Notes under the pieces: model-generated
What the model was told of the DNA's origin: nothing
What the model saw: the letters and a program-made list of their open reading frames with translations, nothing else
Database searches by the model: none
Assembly (NCBI GenBank): GCA_003024175.1
Contig: MDYQ01000253.1
Span: 1 to 36,760 of the forward strand
Reading direction: 5' to 3'
DNA length: 36,760 nucleotides
Origin: Planoprotostelium fungivorum
Taxonomy: Eukaryota; Evosea; Variosea; Cavosteliida; Cavosteliaceae
Program-made: the position numbers and the translations under genes
Shown here: positions 20,132 to 31,200 of the stretch, piece after piece
How the letters are laid out: each line of letters begins with the position of its first letter
How positions within the stretch are numbered: the first letter of the stretch is position 1

Positions 20132-20980
20132 TCAACAAGCATTATTTGCAGGCAGTCCGCGTGGTCTTCCAAATCGAACGTTCTTTAACGCCGTCGCCAG
20201 AGTTGGCTTAACCGCGGTGTCTCTGCACACCTCCTTCATGGTCTCATGGTATTCGATCGTGGTGGGAATCACCTCCCTACACGGATTAACGTTGTAAAAC
20301 TGGCAGAAGCCTGTCGACGCCAGAGTCGAACCGTTATAGATGGCGTATTCTACGCTGTACGACACAGGTCTCAAATCTGTGAGTGTCTCGTAGCTGAAAA
20401 CTGCTCTTGAGATTAGGACGAAGGGTGTTCATGATGACGTTTGAAGAAGGACTCACCCGTCTGTGTCTCGACCGTCATTCCATTTCGCTTGGTCTGCTCT
20501 GCGATGAAGCTCTCCCAAGAAAGATACGCTCCTCGGTTCACTGTGGCCAACTGAGGGAATACATTTAATCCTCCTTTCCTTCCTCCGAATCGACTGCCGA
20601 AGATGTGTCCCTGTTCGTCGGTCCATGGACAAGCATTTTGCCCTGTCGCACCGATCAGTAAAGACCGACGGAACAAACGGACTGTATCTCTGCATCTCTG
20701 CCGAGTTGAGGCCGTCTCCACCATCACCAGTGTTAACCCAATTCTTGAAGTCGCCATCGAGGTACATCCAGAAGGTATCCACTCTCCCTTCGTTCACTTT
20801 GAACCATAGTTTGGCACCAGAATATTTATTACAACCTCGGACTGTAATGGTGAGCGACGGGGAAGTGATGGAAGGGAAGTTCTCACAATCGGAGAGAAGC
20901 GTGGCATCTGATATGAGGAGGAAAGAGAGGATCAAGACGATGCGGGCTGCCCGCATCATCACCTCTTTGGGATAATGCAT
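20132..20980 (-). CDS. Secreted DNA/RNA non-specific endonuclease-like protein
   Basis: It starts at ATG 20978-20980 (MHYPKEVMM) or, giving a better signal peptide, at 20957-20959 (MMRAARIVLILSFLLISDAT). The N-terminal half (ITVRGCNKYSGAKLWFKVNE, FWMYLDGDFKNW) is not recognised. A 40-bp intron (about 20652-20691) joins YRQNACPWTDEQ to GHIFGSRFGGRKGGLNVFPQ and ATVNRGAYLSWESFIAEQ. This GH..RFGG...N..PQ...NRG pattern is the core of the DNA/RNA non-specific endonuclease (EndoU/NucA-like betabeta-alpha-metal) family, with the His of GH as the presumed general base. A second intron (about 20375-20454) precedes a Cys-containing tail ending PANNAC with TGA at 20134-20132. It is probably secreted or lysosomal and lies just downstream of DNase II on the same strand. 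Confidence 0.78.
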
Positions 20981-21207
20981 GCATCTCGCGTCAGGAGCGT
21001 GTCACGATATCTCGAGAAGCTCTTCCTCCTCTTTCTTTGAATTGCGGTTCCGACGTCGAGGAAAGTATTGGGGCGGTTCACATCGCACATCAATCGTAGT
21101 CTTGCTACATGAGGTGATGTCGCAGCTCAACATCACACCGCAGCGAGCACCTCAATCCAAAAGATGAAAGAAGACAACACATTCATTGTCATCGATTTCC
21201 AGGATGA

Positions 21208-22823
21208 TCAGCACTGGTCGGCGTTGATGATGATGCTCTTGAAAGACTGCCACAGCTGGGTGTTGGACAGACACAACTGTCTTTGTCAGCCACCTCCCTT
21301 CCTCTTTCACTCACCGTGCCACCGCCCCTCTTGGACTGAGAGAATTGCTTGTTGATATCTCCAATGCAAACCGTGCCTGGTCTGTCGGTGGTGATCGCCC
21401 TTTCATTGATCAGACGAAATGTCTCCTCTCTTCTATTTCTCACCATTTAGAGTGATCGTTGGTCTCCTTCCAAGATAATCCGGGACCGAAAGAGAGATCA
21501 CGGATGAGGAAGTTCTCGTAAGCGAAGCTGGGCTTGCACTGGGTGGGCATCTACAACGAGTCAGTACATACGCATTGTACGGATGTTGATTCCAAGGTGA
21601 TGTCATCATGATGACGATGAGATGATGAGGATTCTCACTTGGTTAGAGCGGGCACCATTCATCCAGGTCTCAACCATCAGACCACTCTGCAGTGTCTTCG
21701 AGACCAAATCTGTCGATCTCAGCCTCCATTGAACGATTCCTCTCACCTTGGTAGACATCCTTTCCCCACTTTCCAGTCTTGGCAAAGTGCAAGAGCTTCT
21801 GTCCCTTCACCGTGGTCAAGGTGGCCGTGCTGTTCGTCTCTCCCTTCATCCATCTGTCCGTTCGATCAGACCTCTCGTCACAGAATATAATGAATAAAAC
21901 CTCACTTTTTGGATGTCAAGAGGAGAGCGGCAGGGAGCTTCTGAAGGAAAGAAGGAATGTTCTGAATGGGTCAGAGAAGAAGAGAGAGAGGGAGTTTACC
22001 ATGTCGTAGATGAAGGGCTTGTTGTACAGTAATTGTTTGATGACAGTCTCGATGGAAGTGGAGGGAAGAGACACACAGATGTAGCTCTGACCGTAGACTT
22101 CAGCATACTGAGGGAAAGAGTAAGAGCTGTTGGTGAAGAAGGGGTATCGAGGTACCTGAGGACATCACGTCAGGATCATCTGCAGCGTTGTGAAGGAGGA
22201 GAGTGGAGGAGAAAATGATGACGGAAGAATAGCAGTACCGAATGGAGGAGCCAGAATCCGCTGGCGAGATCGAAAGCAAAGGCACCCTTCAGGTGACCAA
22301 AGCTGTCGTGATCATCACTGTCGTCTCCATCGTCATTACCCGAAGCGTCGGGAGATTGATCTGCAAAGAGTTGAGCTGTGGATCTGAGAATCATCACAAT
22401 CACCATTATAGAGGGCGTAAGCCATGGAATTGCTGCCCGACTTTCCTGTCAACGAATGAATGAACGGACGAGGATCAAGGTTCTCACCATAGATCTGCCC
22501 GAAGGTATTCGAGATGGCTCCCTGTCAATTGTCAGAAGTCGATCCGTTGAGAAGATGATGACAACCTGGTCGTTCAGACTCCTACCAGTGTACTTGATGG
22601 AAGGACTGTTGGCATCCGCATAAGCATACCCAACACCATCAGCTGCATAAGAGTCGGCACCCTTCGGAATGGTGGGTAACTTCAATGTAACCCTATTGAT
22701 GGTTCAGGCGTTCAGAGCTTGAGGGGATACGCACCACCAATCTACGGATCTCTTGGCTTCATCCAGACAGCCCAAGGAGAATACACCAACGACAAATACA
22801 GAGAGCAGTAGACCTACCCTCAT
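21208..22823 (-). CDS. Deoxyribonuclease II
   Basis: Complete gene from ATG 22821-22823 to TGA at 21210-21208. A signal peptide (MRVGLLLSVFVVGVFSLG) is followed by CLDEAKRSVDWWVTLKLP, the DNase II opening. Further landmarks are GYAYADANS, NSMAYALYN, GHLKGAFAFDLASGFWLLHS, VPR-FPFF, YAEVYGQSYICVSLPS, NDHSKWAI, PGTVCIGDINKQFSQSKRGG and LWQSFKSIIINADQC. Both HxK motifs of the phospholipase-D-like active site are present (GHLKG and DHSKW), so activity is expected. Introns are short, and one falls inside the second HxK exon boundary (about 21425-21468). DNase II is a metal-independent acid endonuclease of lysosomes or phagosomes that degrades engulfed DNA. Confidence 0.93.
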
Positions 22824-23112
22824 GTTCCCTGTGCGAAGACCCCCTCTTTGTTTATGTTCCGAATCCTCCGGGGCGGCTTCGAGACACCTGTCATACAGCT
22901 ATCTATGTATGTTTGCGCATTTTATTCAATTTTAATATTTGATACATGATCAATGGTCGGAGAGCGAGAGTTTCCATCATGAATGGAAGAACGATGCAAT
23001 CGATGTGGTATGATAGATCACTTGAGAGGATGCAGAAAGAGGAAAAGGAGAAATTAAAAAGGAGTGATCTGGAATGAAGTTTATGTACAGTATATACTCG
23101 TAACGTATTCAT
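22824..23112. promoter_or_regulatory. Upstream region of DNase II
   Basis: About 290 bp between the DNase II start and the stop of the upstream gene on the same strand. AT-rich around 22918-22945. No gene is seen. Confidence 0.3.
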
Positions 23113-23712
23113 TCAGAGATGAATGCTGGGCAATGGTTGCTGGACTGCAAACTCAGGCAAATACACATAAGTCTGTGGTTTGAACTGGTATGTCACGGAC
23201 TGCTTTCCTCTCTGCTCCTCGCTCACCAGAGCTGTAAATCCTTCAGAATACGATTCACCTGAAGACATCTCACTGTATCTCAAGGGGAGAGAAGACTTCT
23301 CGTAGGCCATGTTGTCCTTGATAATGACATACCAGCCACCCAAACGGAAGGACAGGGCGGAGAAACCAGCGAAAGCGGCGACCACTTGCAAGATGGAGAA
23401 CGGTTGAGTGAGGAAGAGGTGAGCTGCCGTCCAGGCCATCATAAGGAGGACCGGAAATTCCATCGTGGCGAGGAGTTTGTAGAACCTTCTTCTAGGTTCT
23501 GTGGCAATGAGAGCGGAGAGAGAGCTGTATGCAGCAAATGCTGAGAGCATCATAACTGTCACCATTTCACTCAGACCAGGAAACGGTTCGTGTGTCGTGG
23601 CGGTCAAGTAGATGATGGGGCCACTGAAAGCGAACTGCAATAATGCTGATGTCCAGAAGAATGCTCTTATGTTGTTCAGCACAGAACGCTCGTAAGTGCC
23701 ATCGATGTCCAT
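23113..23712 (-). CDS. Unknown four-pass membrane protein
   Basis: An intronless frame of 199 codons with ATG at 23710-23712 and a stop at 23115-23113. Four hydrophobic segments are visible: SALLQFAFSGPIIYLTA, MVTVMMLSAFAAYSSLSALI, EFPVLLMMAWTAAHLFL and SILQVVAAFAGFSALSFRL. A hydrophilic, Tyr/Ser-rich tail follows (SGESYSEGFTALVSEEQRG). The N-terminus is short and cytosolic-looking, with no signal peptide. I do not recognise the family. It is one of only two intronless genes here, with the BAP31-like gene. Confidence 0.8.
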   Translation of the reverse strand: MDIDGTYERSVLNNIRAFFWTSALLQFAFSGPIIYLTATTHEPFPGLSEMVTVMMLSAFAAYSSLSALIATEPRRRFYKLLATMEFPVLLMMAWTAAHLFLTQPFSILQVVAAFAGFSALSFRLGGWYVIIKDNMAYEKSSLPLRYSEMSSGESYSEGFTALVSEEQRGKQSVTYQFKPQTYVYLPEFAVQQPLPSIHL

Positions 23713-23962
23713 TGCAACGTGTGTTGTGTGAGATGTCTGTGGTTGTGTGGTGCGTGATGTTGTGCGTTTATTTCAACGAATGCCACGAAGTCAGCACTTC
23801 ACAGAAATTTCTCTTCGTGGAACACAAATGGCAATACACGCAACATTTATACCGTCGTGGATGAAAAGGACAAGGTGGGTAGCTCTGAGCTCGTCGATAC
23901 TCTTGGACTCCGAGGTTTTCCACCAGATGACCTCGGGCTGCCCAAAGCTGTTGATGATCAGC

Positions 23963-26466
23963 TCAAGTGATAGATATAACGAACAGCCCACTCGGCGATT
24001 CGGCTCTCGAATTGGAAGCCGAAGATGACTTCCTTGGAGAGTGCTCGTCTAGTGATACCTTGCGGACGAGACCGCTGAGCGCGATTCCAAGTGAAGAGCG
24101 TCTCTTGATTGTGCCCATTCGATTCTCGAACATTTGAGCTTGGCTGGGCGCAGACAGAATATCTTCCTGATCCGATTCTGACCCAGATGCTGTTTCGTAT
24201 GAGCTCATCCATGATTCGGCGATGATCACCTTCGCCGATGTGAGGAGAATTTTGAAGATCTTGCGAACCACCTGTGCATTTTCAGCATATTTCATCGACA
24301 ACAAACGTCATCATCCATATCATCTCGTCGTCACTCACTCGACATTTTTCGTTCAGCTCGAGGTGGTTCGATCTGAATCATATGAGCCGATTTGTGTATA
24401 TCTCGACTCACCCTCTTAGATTGTTCGTATATCTCCTTCTCGTTCATCCATGCTGCATGAATTCCGTTATGGATGAGAGCTGAGCACACGTCAGCCTAAA
24501 TTCAAAAGGACCATTTCGACTCACTCTGAAGATGAATGTTCGTAAAGAACGAATGACAGTGCTTCTGGTAATGAAAGATCTCCGAAATAGTCTGCCCCAT
24601 CAGACGAATTCGATCCTTCGCATTTTCAGCTCGTAATATATGTCTCAGACTCACGTCATTGATGTACAAACGTTCTTTGTACAAAGGATTCTCCTCTATA
24701 AATGTGATGTCCCTCAGTGTAATCGCTTTACGTAGTCAGGTCCGCTCCGAACCTGATGAACTCACCTATATATGGGATCACGGGGGTGTTTCTCGTATTG
24801 GGATCAGCGTACAACGCTCGTAGTGTGTTACGATAACTCTTGTAATTAAAGGAGGCATCGGTAGCTTCTGTCACCTAAAGAATGATTCAGCCCATCACTG
24901 CTGTCGCCTCTCACCTTAATCCACTTCCGTCGAGCTTTCTCGTCAATGCGCTTCCAACTCTTCTTCAACCTCGATATGGAAGACTGCGACAGGGCTATAC
25001 TGATGATAAATGCCGTCTCATAATCGTGATGATTCAGACATTCCTGTGACGTTTACCTACGAATCACGATGGATGCACTCACATCAGCAACTTCAATGAA
25101 TGTTTGTAAGATCTCGGATCGATCTCCTCGATCTTCCATAGTCACAATGCATGAATTGACGTAAGACGTCATTTTGTTACAGTGATCGATCAGGGATTGG
25201 ACATTGAGCGAAGTGTCTGTGTCTCGGTTGCTCCATTTCTGTTGCGTCAATTCGATGCATTCTACGCTACAGAATCTACTCTTTTTTAGATGATTCGCTC
25301 CGATTACGACGCACCTTCTCTGTGATAAAAGGGTAAACTGTCGGGCGATTTCCGCAGAATCATAATCGAAAACTCTGTCTTTGATGATGGGCCGCTCTTC
25401 ATCTCTCGATGGACGTTTCTGATATTTTTCAGAACTCGTGATGATCTTCTCGCACTCACCAGACTATTGGGCTTTAGAAATCCGATATCAAGAGAGAGGA
25501 TGGAACCGAAGGTATCAGGAGCACCAGGCGAGGGAGTGAGGGCCAAGATCTTGTTGGCTATCGACAGTGTCTGATCTGTGACATCGTACGGATGGTGAGG
25601 TATCCATTGTCGAAGAAAGTTCACGATGCTGGAACCTTCAGTAAGAGGATGGAGAGACTGGCACCAACTCACCGAGTGACATCGATCTGATTGACAGACT
25701 TTCGGGACTCTGGGGTGTGCATGGACAGAGCCAGCATCAGTCTGGTCTGGTGAGGAGAGGATATCGACGGAAAGACTCACCGGAGAGCCAAACTGTTCAT
25801 GAGATTGGCGGGCGATATGTAGTACCGAAAATTGATCAAAAAGTATCTGACGGATTCACCTATAGCACATCAGAAGGCGAACAGACAGCTCCGTTCACAT
25901 TCTTCTCCATTGCTGTCTTTCAACACAGAATAAATCCAGGTCGAGAGATCTCGATTCTGCTGACCTCGGGGAGATAGCCCCATCTTGTCCTCGTAGAGAC
26001 CCTCCATGAGACAATACATACTCTGGACAATAAATAATTGGCTCTCAGTGTCGAGAATCTCTGTTCCATTCAGCATGGTGTCCGCAAAATCCCCCATGTT
26101 GAGCAATAATTTTCGAACCACAGCGGACATCAGAGGTTCACAGTTGGTTCTGCACAGACGTCAAATTCGAGATCCCGGGAGAGCATCACCTGTTCGTCTG
26201 GCGCTCCTGCTGTTGATCTAGGCTGAGGGTGAAGACACAGACGTAGTTTTCCTTGACGGGAATTGCTTGGATCCTGATGATGACACCTCCCTGCCGATAT
26301 CAACGGTGATTGCGCCGATCGATCGGCTCACCGGAGGCTCTACATCTTTCCATACTTGCTGCATGATGGTCCCCATACCGTTGGCCGTTCGATCCTTATT
26401 GACCTCCTCCAAAACATCTGACAGTCTGCCCGTCGCCTCCTTCTGGTTCAACTGCTCTCCATCCAT
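23963..26466 (-). CDS. RasGEF (CDC25-domain) protein
   Basis: It starts at ATG 26464-26466 (MDGEQLNQKEATGRLSD). A helical N-terminal region (AVVRKLLLNMGDFADTML, FIVQSMYCLMEGLYEDKMG) leads to a RasGEF N-terminal module (SVRYFLINFRYYISPANLMN, then IVNFLRQWIPHHPYDV). The catalytic domain follows: IIKDRVFDYDSAEIARQF, SVECIELTQQKWSNRDTD, NVQSLIDHCNKMTSYVNSCI, RGDRSEILQTFIEVAD, ALSQSSISRLKKSWKRID, NYKSYRNTLRAL and YKERLYINDVSLRHILRAEN. A Ser-rich tail (TIKRRSSLGIALSG) ends GLFVISIT with TGA at 23965-23963. At least ten introns are needed. The protein should activate a Ras-family GTPase. Exact exons between 24300 and 25050 were not all verified. Confidence 0.8.
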
Positions 26467-26905
26467 TGTGCTGAACGCACGTTTCAATCGTCATTCATGA
26501 ATATGCCCGTAGAATCACCTGACGCCGAGAAGAGAAGCAGCAGATAGGTTATGATTGACGACCCTCCAACGGTCACTCTTCCTCCAGAGGAGAAAGCCGA
26601 CAGGACTATTTGTGATGGGCTCGCAACATGTCTTCAAATCGGTCGAGCGGTTCATCAGCCACAGAAGCCGTTTAGCCTATAAAGGGTCCGACTCCGTTTG
26701 CTCCCCCTCTACAACGACAAGGCTTATTCATATAAACGGGTCCAAAGAATGGGGCAATCTCCTTAGATTCACTGTGGTGAGCTCTAATCCTACTGTCAAT
26801 GCTGACCGTAGATCGCTTGAAGCAACAAGGATAAACAAGCAGAAAATTTCCTTCGTCTACACCCAAACAGCTCTCAGCAACACATCTTCGTCACAACACC
26901 TCGAG
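26467..26905. promoter_or_regulatory. Divergent intergenic region, RasGEF / SCI1-like gene
   Basis: About 440 bp between divergent starts. A 161-codon frame runs through from 26555, but its left part looks random and only its end is the true SCI1-like exon. No other gene is seen. Confidence 0.35.
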
Positions 26906-28210
26906 ATGGACAACAAAAAGGAGAAGAAGCATAAAAAGGAGAAGAAGGACAAGAAAGAGAAGAAATCGAAGAGGTCAAAGAGAGTGAAGGAGCGCATCTC
27001 TTCTGATGATTATTACTCAAAGGCACCGGAATTCAGGTAATCACATTAGTTCGTGGTCGGATCAGAGTGTCTCAGGAAAACTAGATACTGGCTTGTCGAA
27101 TCACAAGCCATTTATTTCGATGATTTGAGCTCAAAAGAAGCGAGGGCATATTTCAACGATTTCATTGATTCTTGGAATGCTGGCCTTTTGAGATGTGACT
27201 CGAACCGTTCTTGGTGATTCTGATGGAATGATACAGCCGAGATATACGATGGAATTCCAGAATCTCAATCCAATGTTAGAACGAGGTGCGATGGAACATA
27301 AGACGCGTCGCGTTCTTCTGAAATAAGAAATAGATTCAAATGGGGCTTCACAAAGAACATGGATAGAGAACAGATGAACGATGTCCGGAAGGATATCTAT
27401 CGTGCCACCAACCCTCGAATCAAGAACGAAGGTGTGACTCTTGGTATCACATGGACTCAACGTCTACAGAGCGAGAATCGAGAGGAGAGCAGCAGCCACA
27501 GAGTGAGCGGAAGAGGAGAGACGATCATCGAGGACAAGACAAGGTCAGTATACTCGATGCTCATCAGATTGATGACATCGAGAGGATCCTATACTCTTCC
27601 TTTCATCACCATCATCGTCACCATATCCATCTTTCTCTCTTCGACAAGCGATTGATTTGCATTCTCCTTGTTAGGTGGACGAGGAAGATAGAGAGAAGAG
27701 AGAGGAAGAGGAGAGATCACAGCGTAAGAAGGAGCTCAAAGTGCACAGAAAGCGTAAAGAGATGACCGAGGAAGAGTTGGTACCCAAGGTGAGACGAATG
27801 CACTTTCCATTGAGAGAGTGATCTCTGTCTTTAGGAGACGGGGAGAGAGGCCATGATTGAGAAGAAGAGACAAAAGTCATCGTACACGAAGGTGAAGGAG
27901 AGGAGAGAGAAGCAACTGAATGGTACAGATGACCAAAGAGGACAACGACTTCGAGATGGGAGATTCACAGATGTACGGAGACGACGGAGACTCTTTCAAG
28001 CGTCGAGTGGAGAGACAGAAGATGGCCATACACAACAGAATGCAGGAGAAGCAGGATGCTGCCAACCAGAAGATCGGTGAGAGGGTGAGAGGGAGGGAAC
28101 TGAAGAGAACAGAGGAGTACAACAAGAAGGAACAAGAGAGAATGGCTCCCTTCCATGCTATGATCCGTTCCGGAATGGTCCCCCTCCTGAGAGAACAACC
28201 CCCAAATTGA
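26906..28210 (+). CDS. Lys-rich nuclear protein, SCI1/NKAPD1-like
   Basis: From ATG 26906, a long Lys/Glu repeat region (KKEKKHKKEKKDKKEKKSKR) precedes SSDDYYSKAPEFRKTRYWLV, then YFDDLSSKEARAYFNDFID and SWNAGLL. Frame and family continue through IYDGIPESQSNVRTRNRFKW, VDEEDREKREEEERSQRKK, EELVPKETGREAMIEKK, DNDFEMGDSQMYGDDGDSFK and RRVERQKMAIHNRMQ, ending LLREQPPN with TGA 28208-28210. DDY-SK--EF, Y-DDLS-E-AR--F--F---WN and EELVPK-TGRE resemble the eukaryotic SCI1 (style cell-cycle inhibitor) and NKAPD1-like proteins, thought to act in the nucleus near splicing or cell-cycle control. At least six introns are inferred, including a 38-bp one at about 27892-27929 that restores the frame before MTKEDNDF. 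Confidence 0.72.
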
Positions 28211-28253
28211 CGCGTGTAGATAAACTCGAAGAGATCTATTTACACGGTCTCAT

Positions 28254-31200
28254 CTACGAATTGATGATTCGATCCATGTCTTGCAAGCGTCCGTAGGGTC
28301 CTGTGGCTGCCGATGAATCGTTGATGGCAAGCCAAGCTGGGTACGAAGCTGTTGCTGTTTCCTCTGTCCCCGTCCCCGTCCCCGTCTCCGTCCTGGTCAT
28401 GGTGTTCTCTAGATGAGACACGATCTCCTGTGTTTCTTCTCCGTCCGTTCCGCATTGCTCCAGCTCCGACATCAATTTCGAGAAATCAGGTCGGTGCGCT
28501 GGGTCCTCCTCCCAACACGCTGGACTGTTCATCAGCTCTGTCCAGCTCTGTGTGATCGATAGGATGCTTCTCATTCTCACCGGTCATGATGGCAGCCAGG
28601 GGTCCAGGGCATTTTGAAGAGATTCCGAGCCTCTTTTTGTTGGCTGTGATGTCTATAGCCACCCGCATGGCTCTGATACCCTTCCACGGTTCACACTGTT
28701 CGATGATCTCCCACATCACCACTCCAAAGGACCACACTGTCTCTTTCAGTCGAATGTTCTTCTCTTTCACCCACCGTCTGATTTCGTGGAATATTCCTTG
28801 TTTGTAATCGCCTCGGGAGCCATCCACTGATCTCGTGAGTTCATCGTCCCATCATCAGATGATCGATCATCCATCATCATCATCGTCATGTCGTGATCAC
28901 CTTGATTGGTCCGACATACGATTCCGTCTCTCCCACGACATCTGGATCCTCTTGTGTTCTCGAGAGACCGAAATCAGTGACCTTTCATCGTCATCTCTTC
29001 ATTTCATCTCATCCTCTCACCTTGGCTACATTGTTTTCGCCGAGTAAGATGTTTCGACTGGCGAGATCTCTGTGTATCACCTTCTCCTTGTGAAGGTGGT
29101 GCATTCCCTGTGCAATCTCTTTCATGAATTTGATTTTTGTATTCATCTCGCATTTGGGGTTTTTCTCCAGGTAACGCTGAAGAGACCCTCCACTGCAATA
29201 CTCTATTCCACGGTCAGTAAAAGTTTGTTCATGTGACGATAGATCACCTGTGATGATGGATAGAGATTGTGGGGGAATAGTGACACCAATATACGCTACG
29301 ATGTTGAGATGAGATTTTAATCCCTGGATGATGGATATCTGTCGTTTTGTCATTCTCTTCTCTTGTATCTTCCTACCTCATGAATGAAATCCTCCAGCTG
29401 CTTCTTCTGTGTCACACGATCCGCCCTAATCTGCTTGACAGCCACATCAGTTTTCCTCCATTTGGCTCTGTACACCACTCCAAAGCTTCCAGATCCGATC
29501 TGTCTACATTGGTATAGATTCGTACATTGCATCGTGATGTGCGAGATCTATGGTGAATGGATCTCACCTTATTCATGAGGGTGATTTCTTCCGTTCGAAT
29601 GAGGTACTTCTTCGTGGTGTCTGTGTTGAGTTGATTGATGTCTATCATCTCGAACATTTTCATGTCGTTCTCCCTTCTCATCCGATTTCTGTATACGATG
29701 AAGAGAATGATGAACACGATCATCAAGAAGACAAATCCTCCTGATCCATTCAGTCAGCCGTACATTCATGTAGATGGTTCGTTCACTCACCAACGATACC
29801 CCCAATGATGGCTCCAATGTTCGTCTTGCTGCTGGAAGGTGGTTCGTACCCCACAGGGTCCAGTAGATGGATACCTGACTGATTGTAGACGGAGGTGGAG
29901 ATCCCCTTCAGAACGTTCATCGTGTCCTCCACAGATCCTTCATTCAACCGGGCTGTGGAGGGAGAGATCTCTACCGATGCGATCACACTTCCCGATCTAT
30001 AGGAACATCAGATCCATGGTGAGATGACATGACGATCATCGATGGAGAGGATTACCTCAGATCAGACACGGACAGCCTCGATCGAGTGATGTTACCCAAG
30101 GAGGAGAGAGTGTTGAGGAAGAGATTGGAATCGAAGGTGGAGAGGTCACCCTCCATGTGGTAGGAGAGACGATCGGTTGTGTCCTCTCCCTGCACGGAGC
30201 ATTGGGCTCCACATTTGTCTCTGTACGTCCATCCGATGGGGCACCTCAACTGATTCTGCGACATATCGCACGTCAACACGGAGGGTAGAGTCACGTTGGC
30301 CTGTTCTCCGTCAACATTCATGAATGATGAATGATGAAGGATCACCAGTGTATCTCTGGCATATTGGATCTTGTTGTGAGACAGATCCAACTTTGTAAGA
30401 GATGTGCTTCCCGTGAAGACTGTCCTACGTCAGCTTCCACATGGATGAGTATCACGCACGGGGGAGGTTTCCAGAGAAGGAATTGCGGCTCAGATTCACA
30501 GACTCCAACGACAGGAGATCCGAAAAGTCGGGTAGTTGTCCCACCAGCTGATGACGTCATTCATCGTTCTGTCTTTCACGCACCTGATTGTTTGATAGAT
30601 CCACCTCTTGCAGGTTCTTCCTCCCCACTAACGATGGGAGGGTACCGGTGAAAGAGTTTCCATTCTGATCTCTTCAGTCACAGATCAAAGGAGAAGGTGG
30701 ACTCACCAGCCTGAGGATGGACACGTAAGACAGTTGGGTCAAGAAGAACACGTCTCCCGTCAATCCGTTGTCACTGAGATCCAATACCTGTGTGGTGTCA
30801 AGATGTTGTCCTCCACATCCCATCTCTTGATGAAATGGGATTCAAATGGATGATCACCGTGGGATCGCTGTCGAATTTCTTGAGTGATCCCGTGAGGAAG
30901 TTTCCCTGTGATGGATGAGAGGACGTTCAGAGTCATCTCTCTCACCTTCATGTTGACAGTGTTCAGAGTGTTGATGACGTAGAACTGTTCTGGGATCTGT
31001 CCGTAGATCTTGTTCAGAGAGAGATCGAGTGTGATCAATTGCGTCGCTGTCTATCATGAATCCATCACTGAGGTAAACGACTCACATAAACTGGAGGGCA
31101 GCGCCGCTTGAATGTTATTGTTGGATAGATTCAAATGCTGAAGGCTCGTGAGGGAGGAGAGAAAGGAGAGTGAACGAGCGGTGAATTGATTGTTGCTGAG

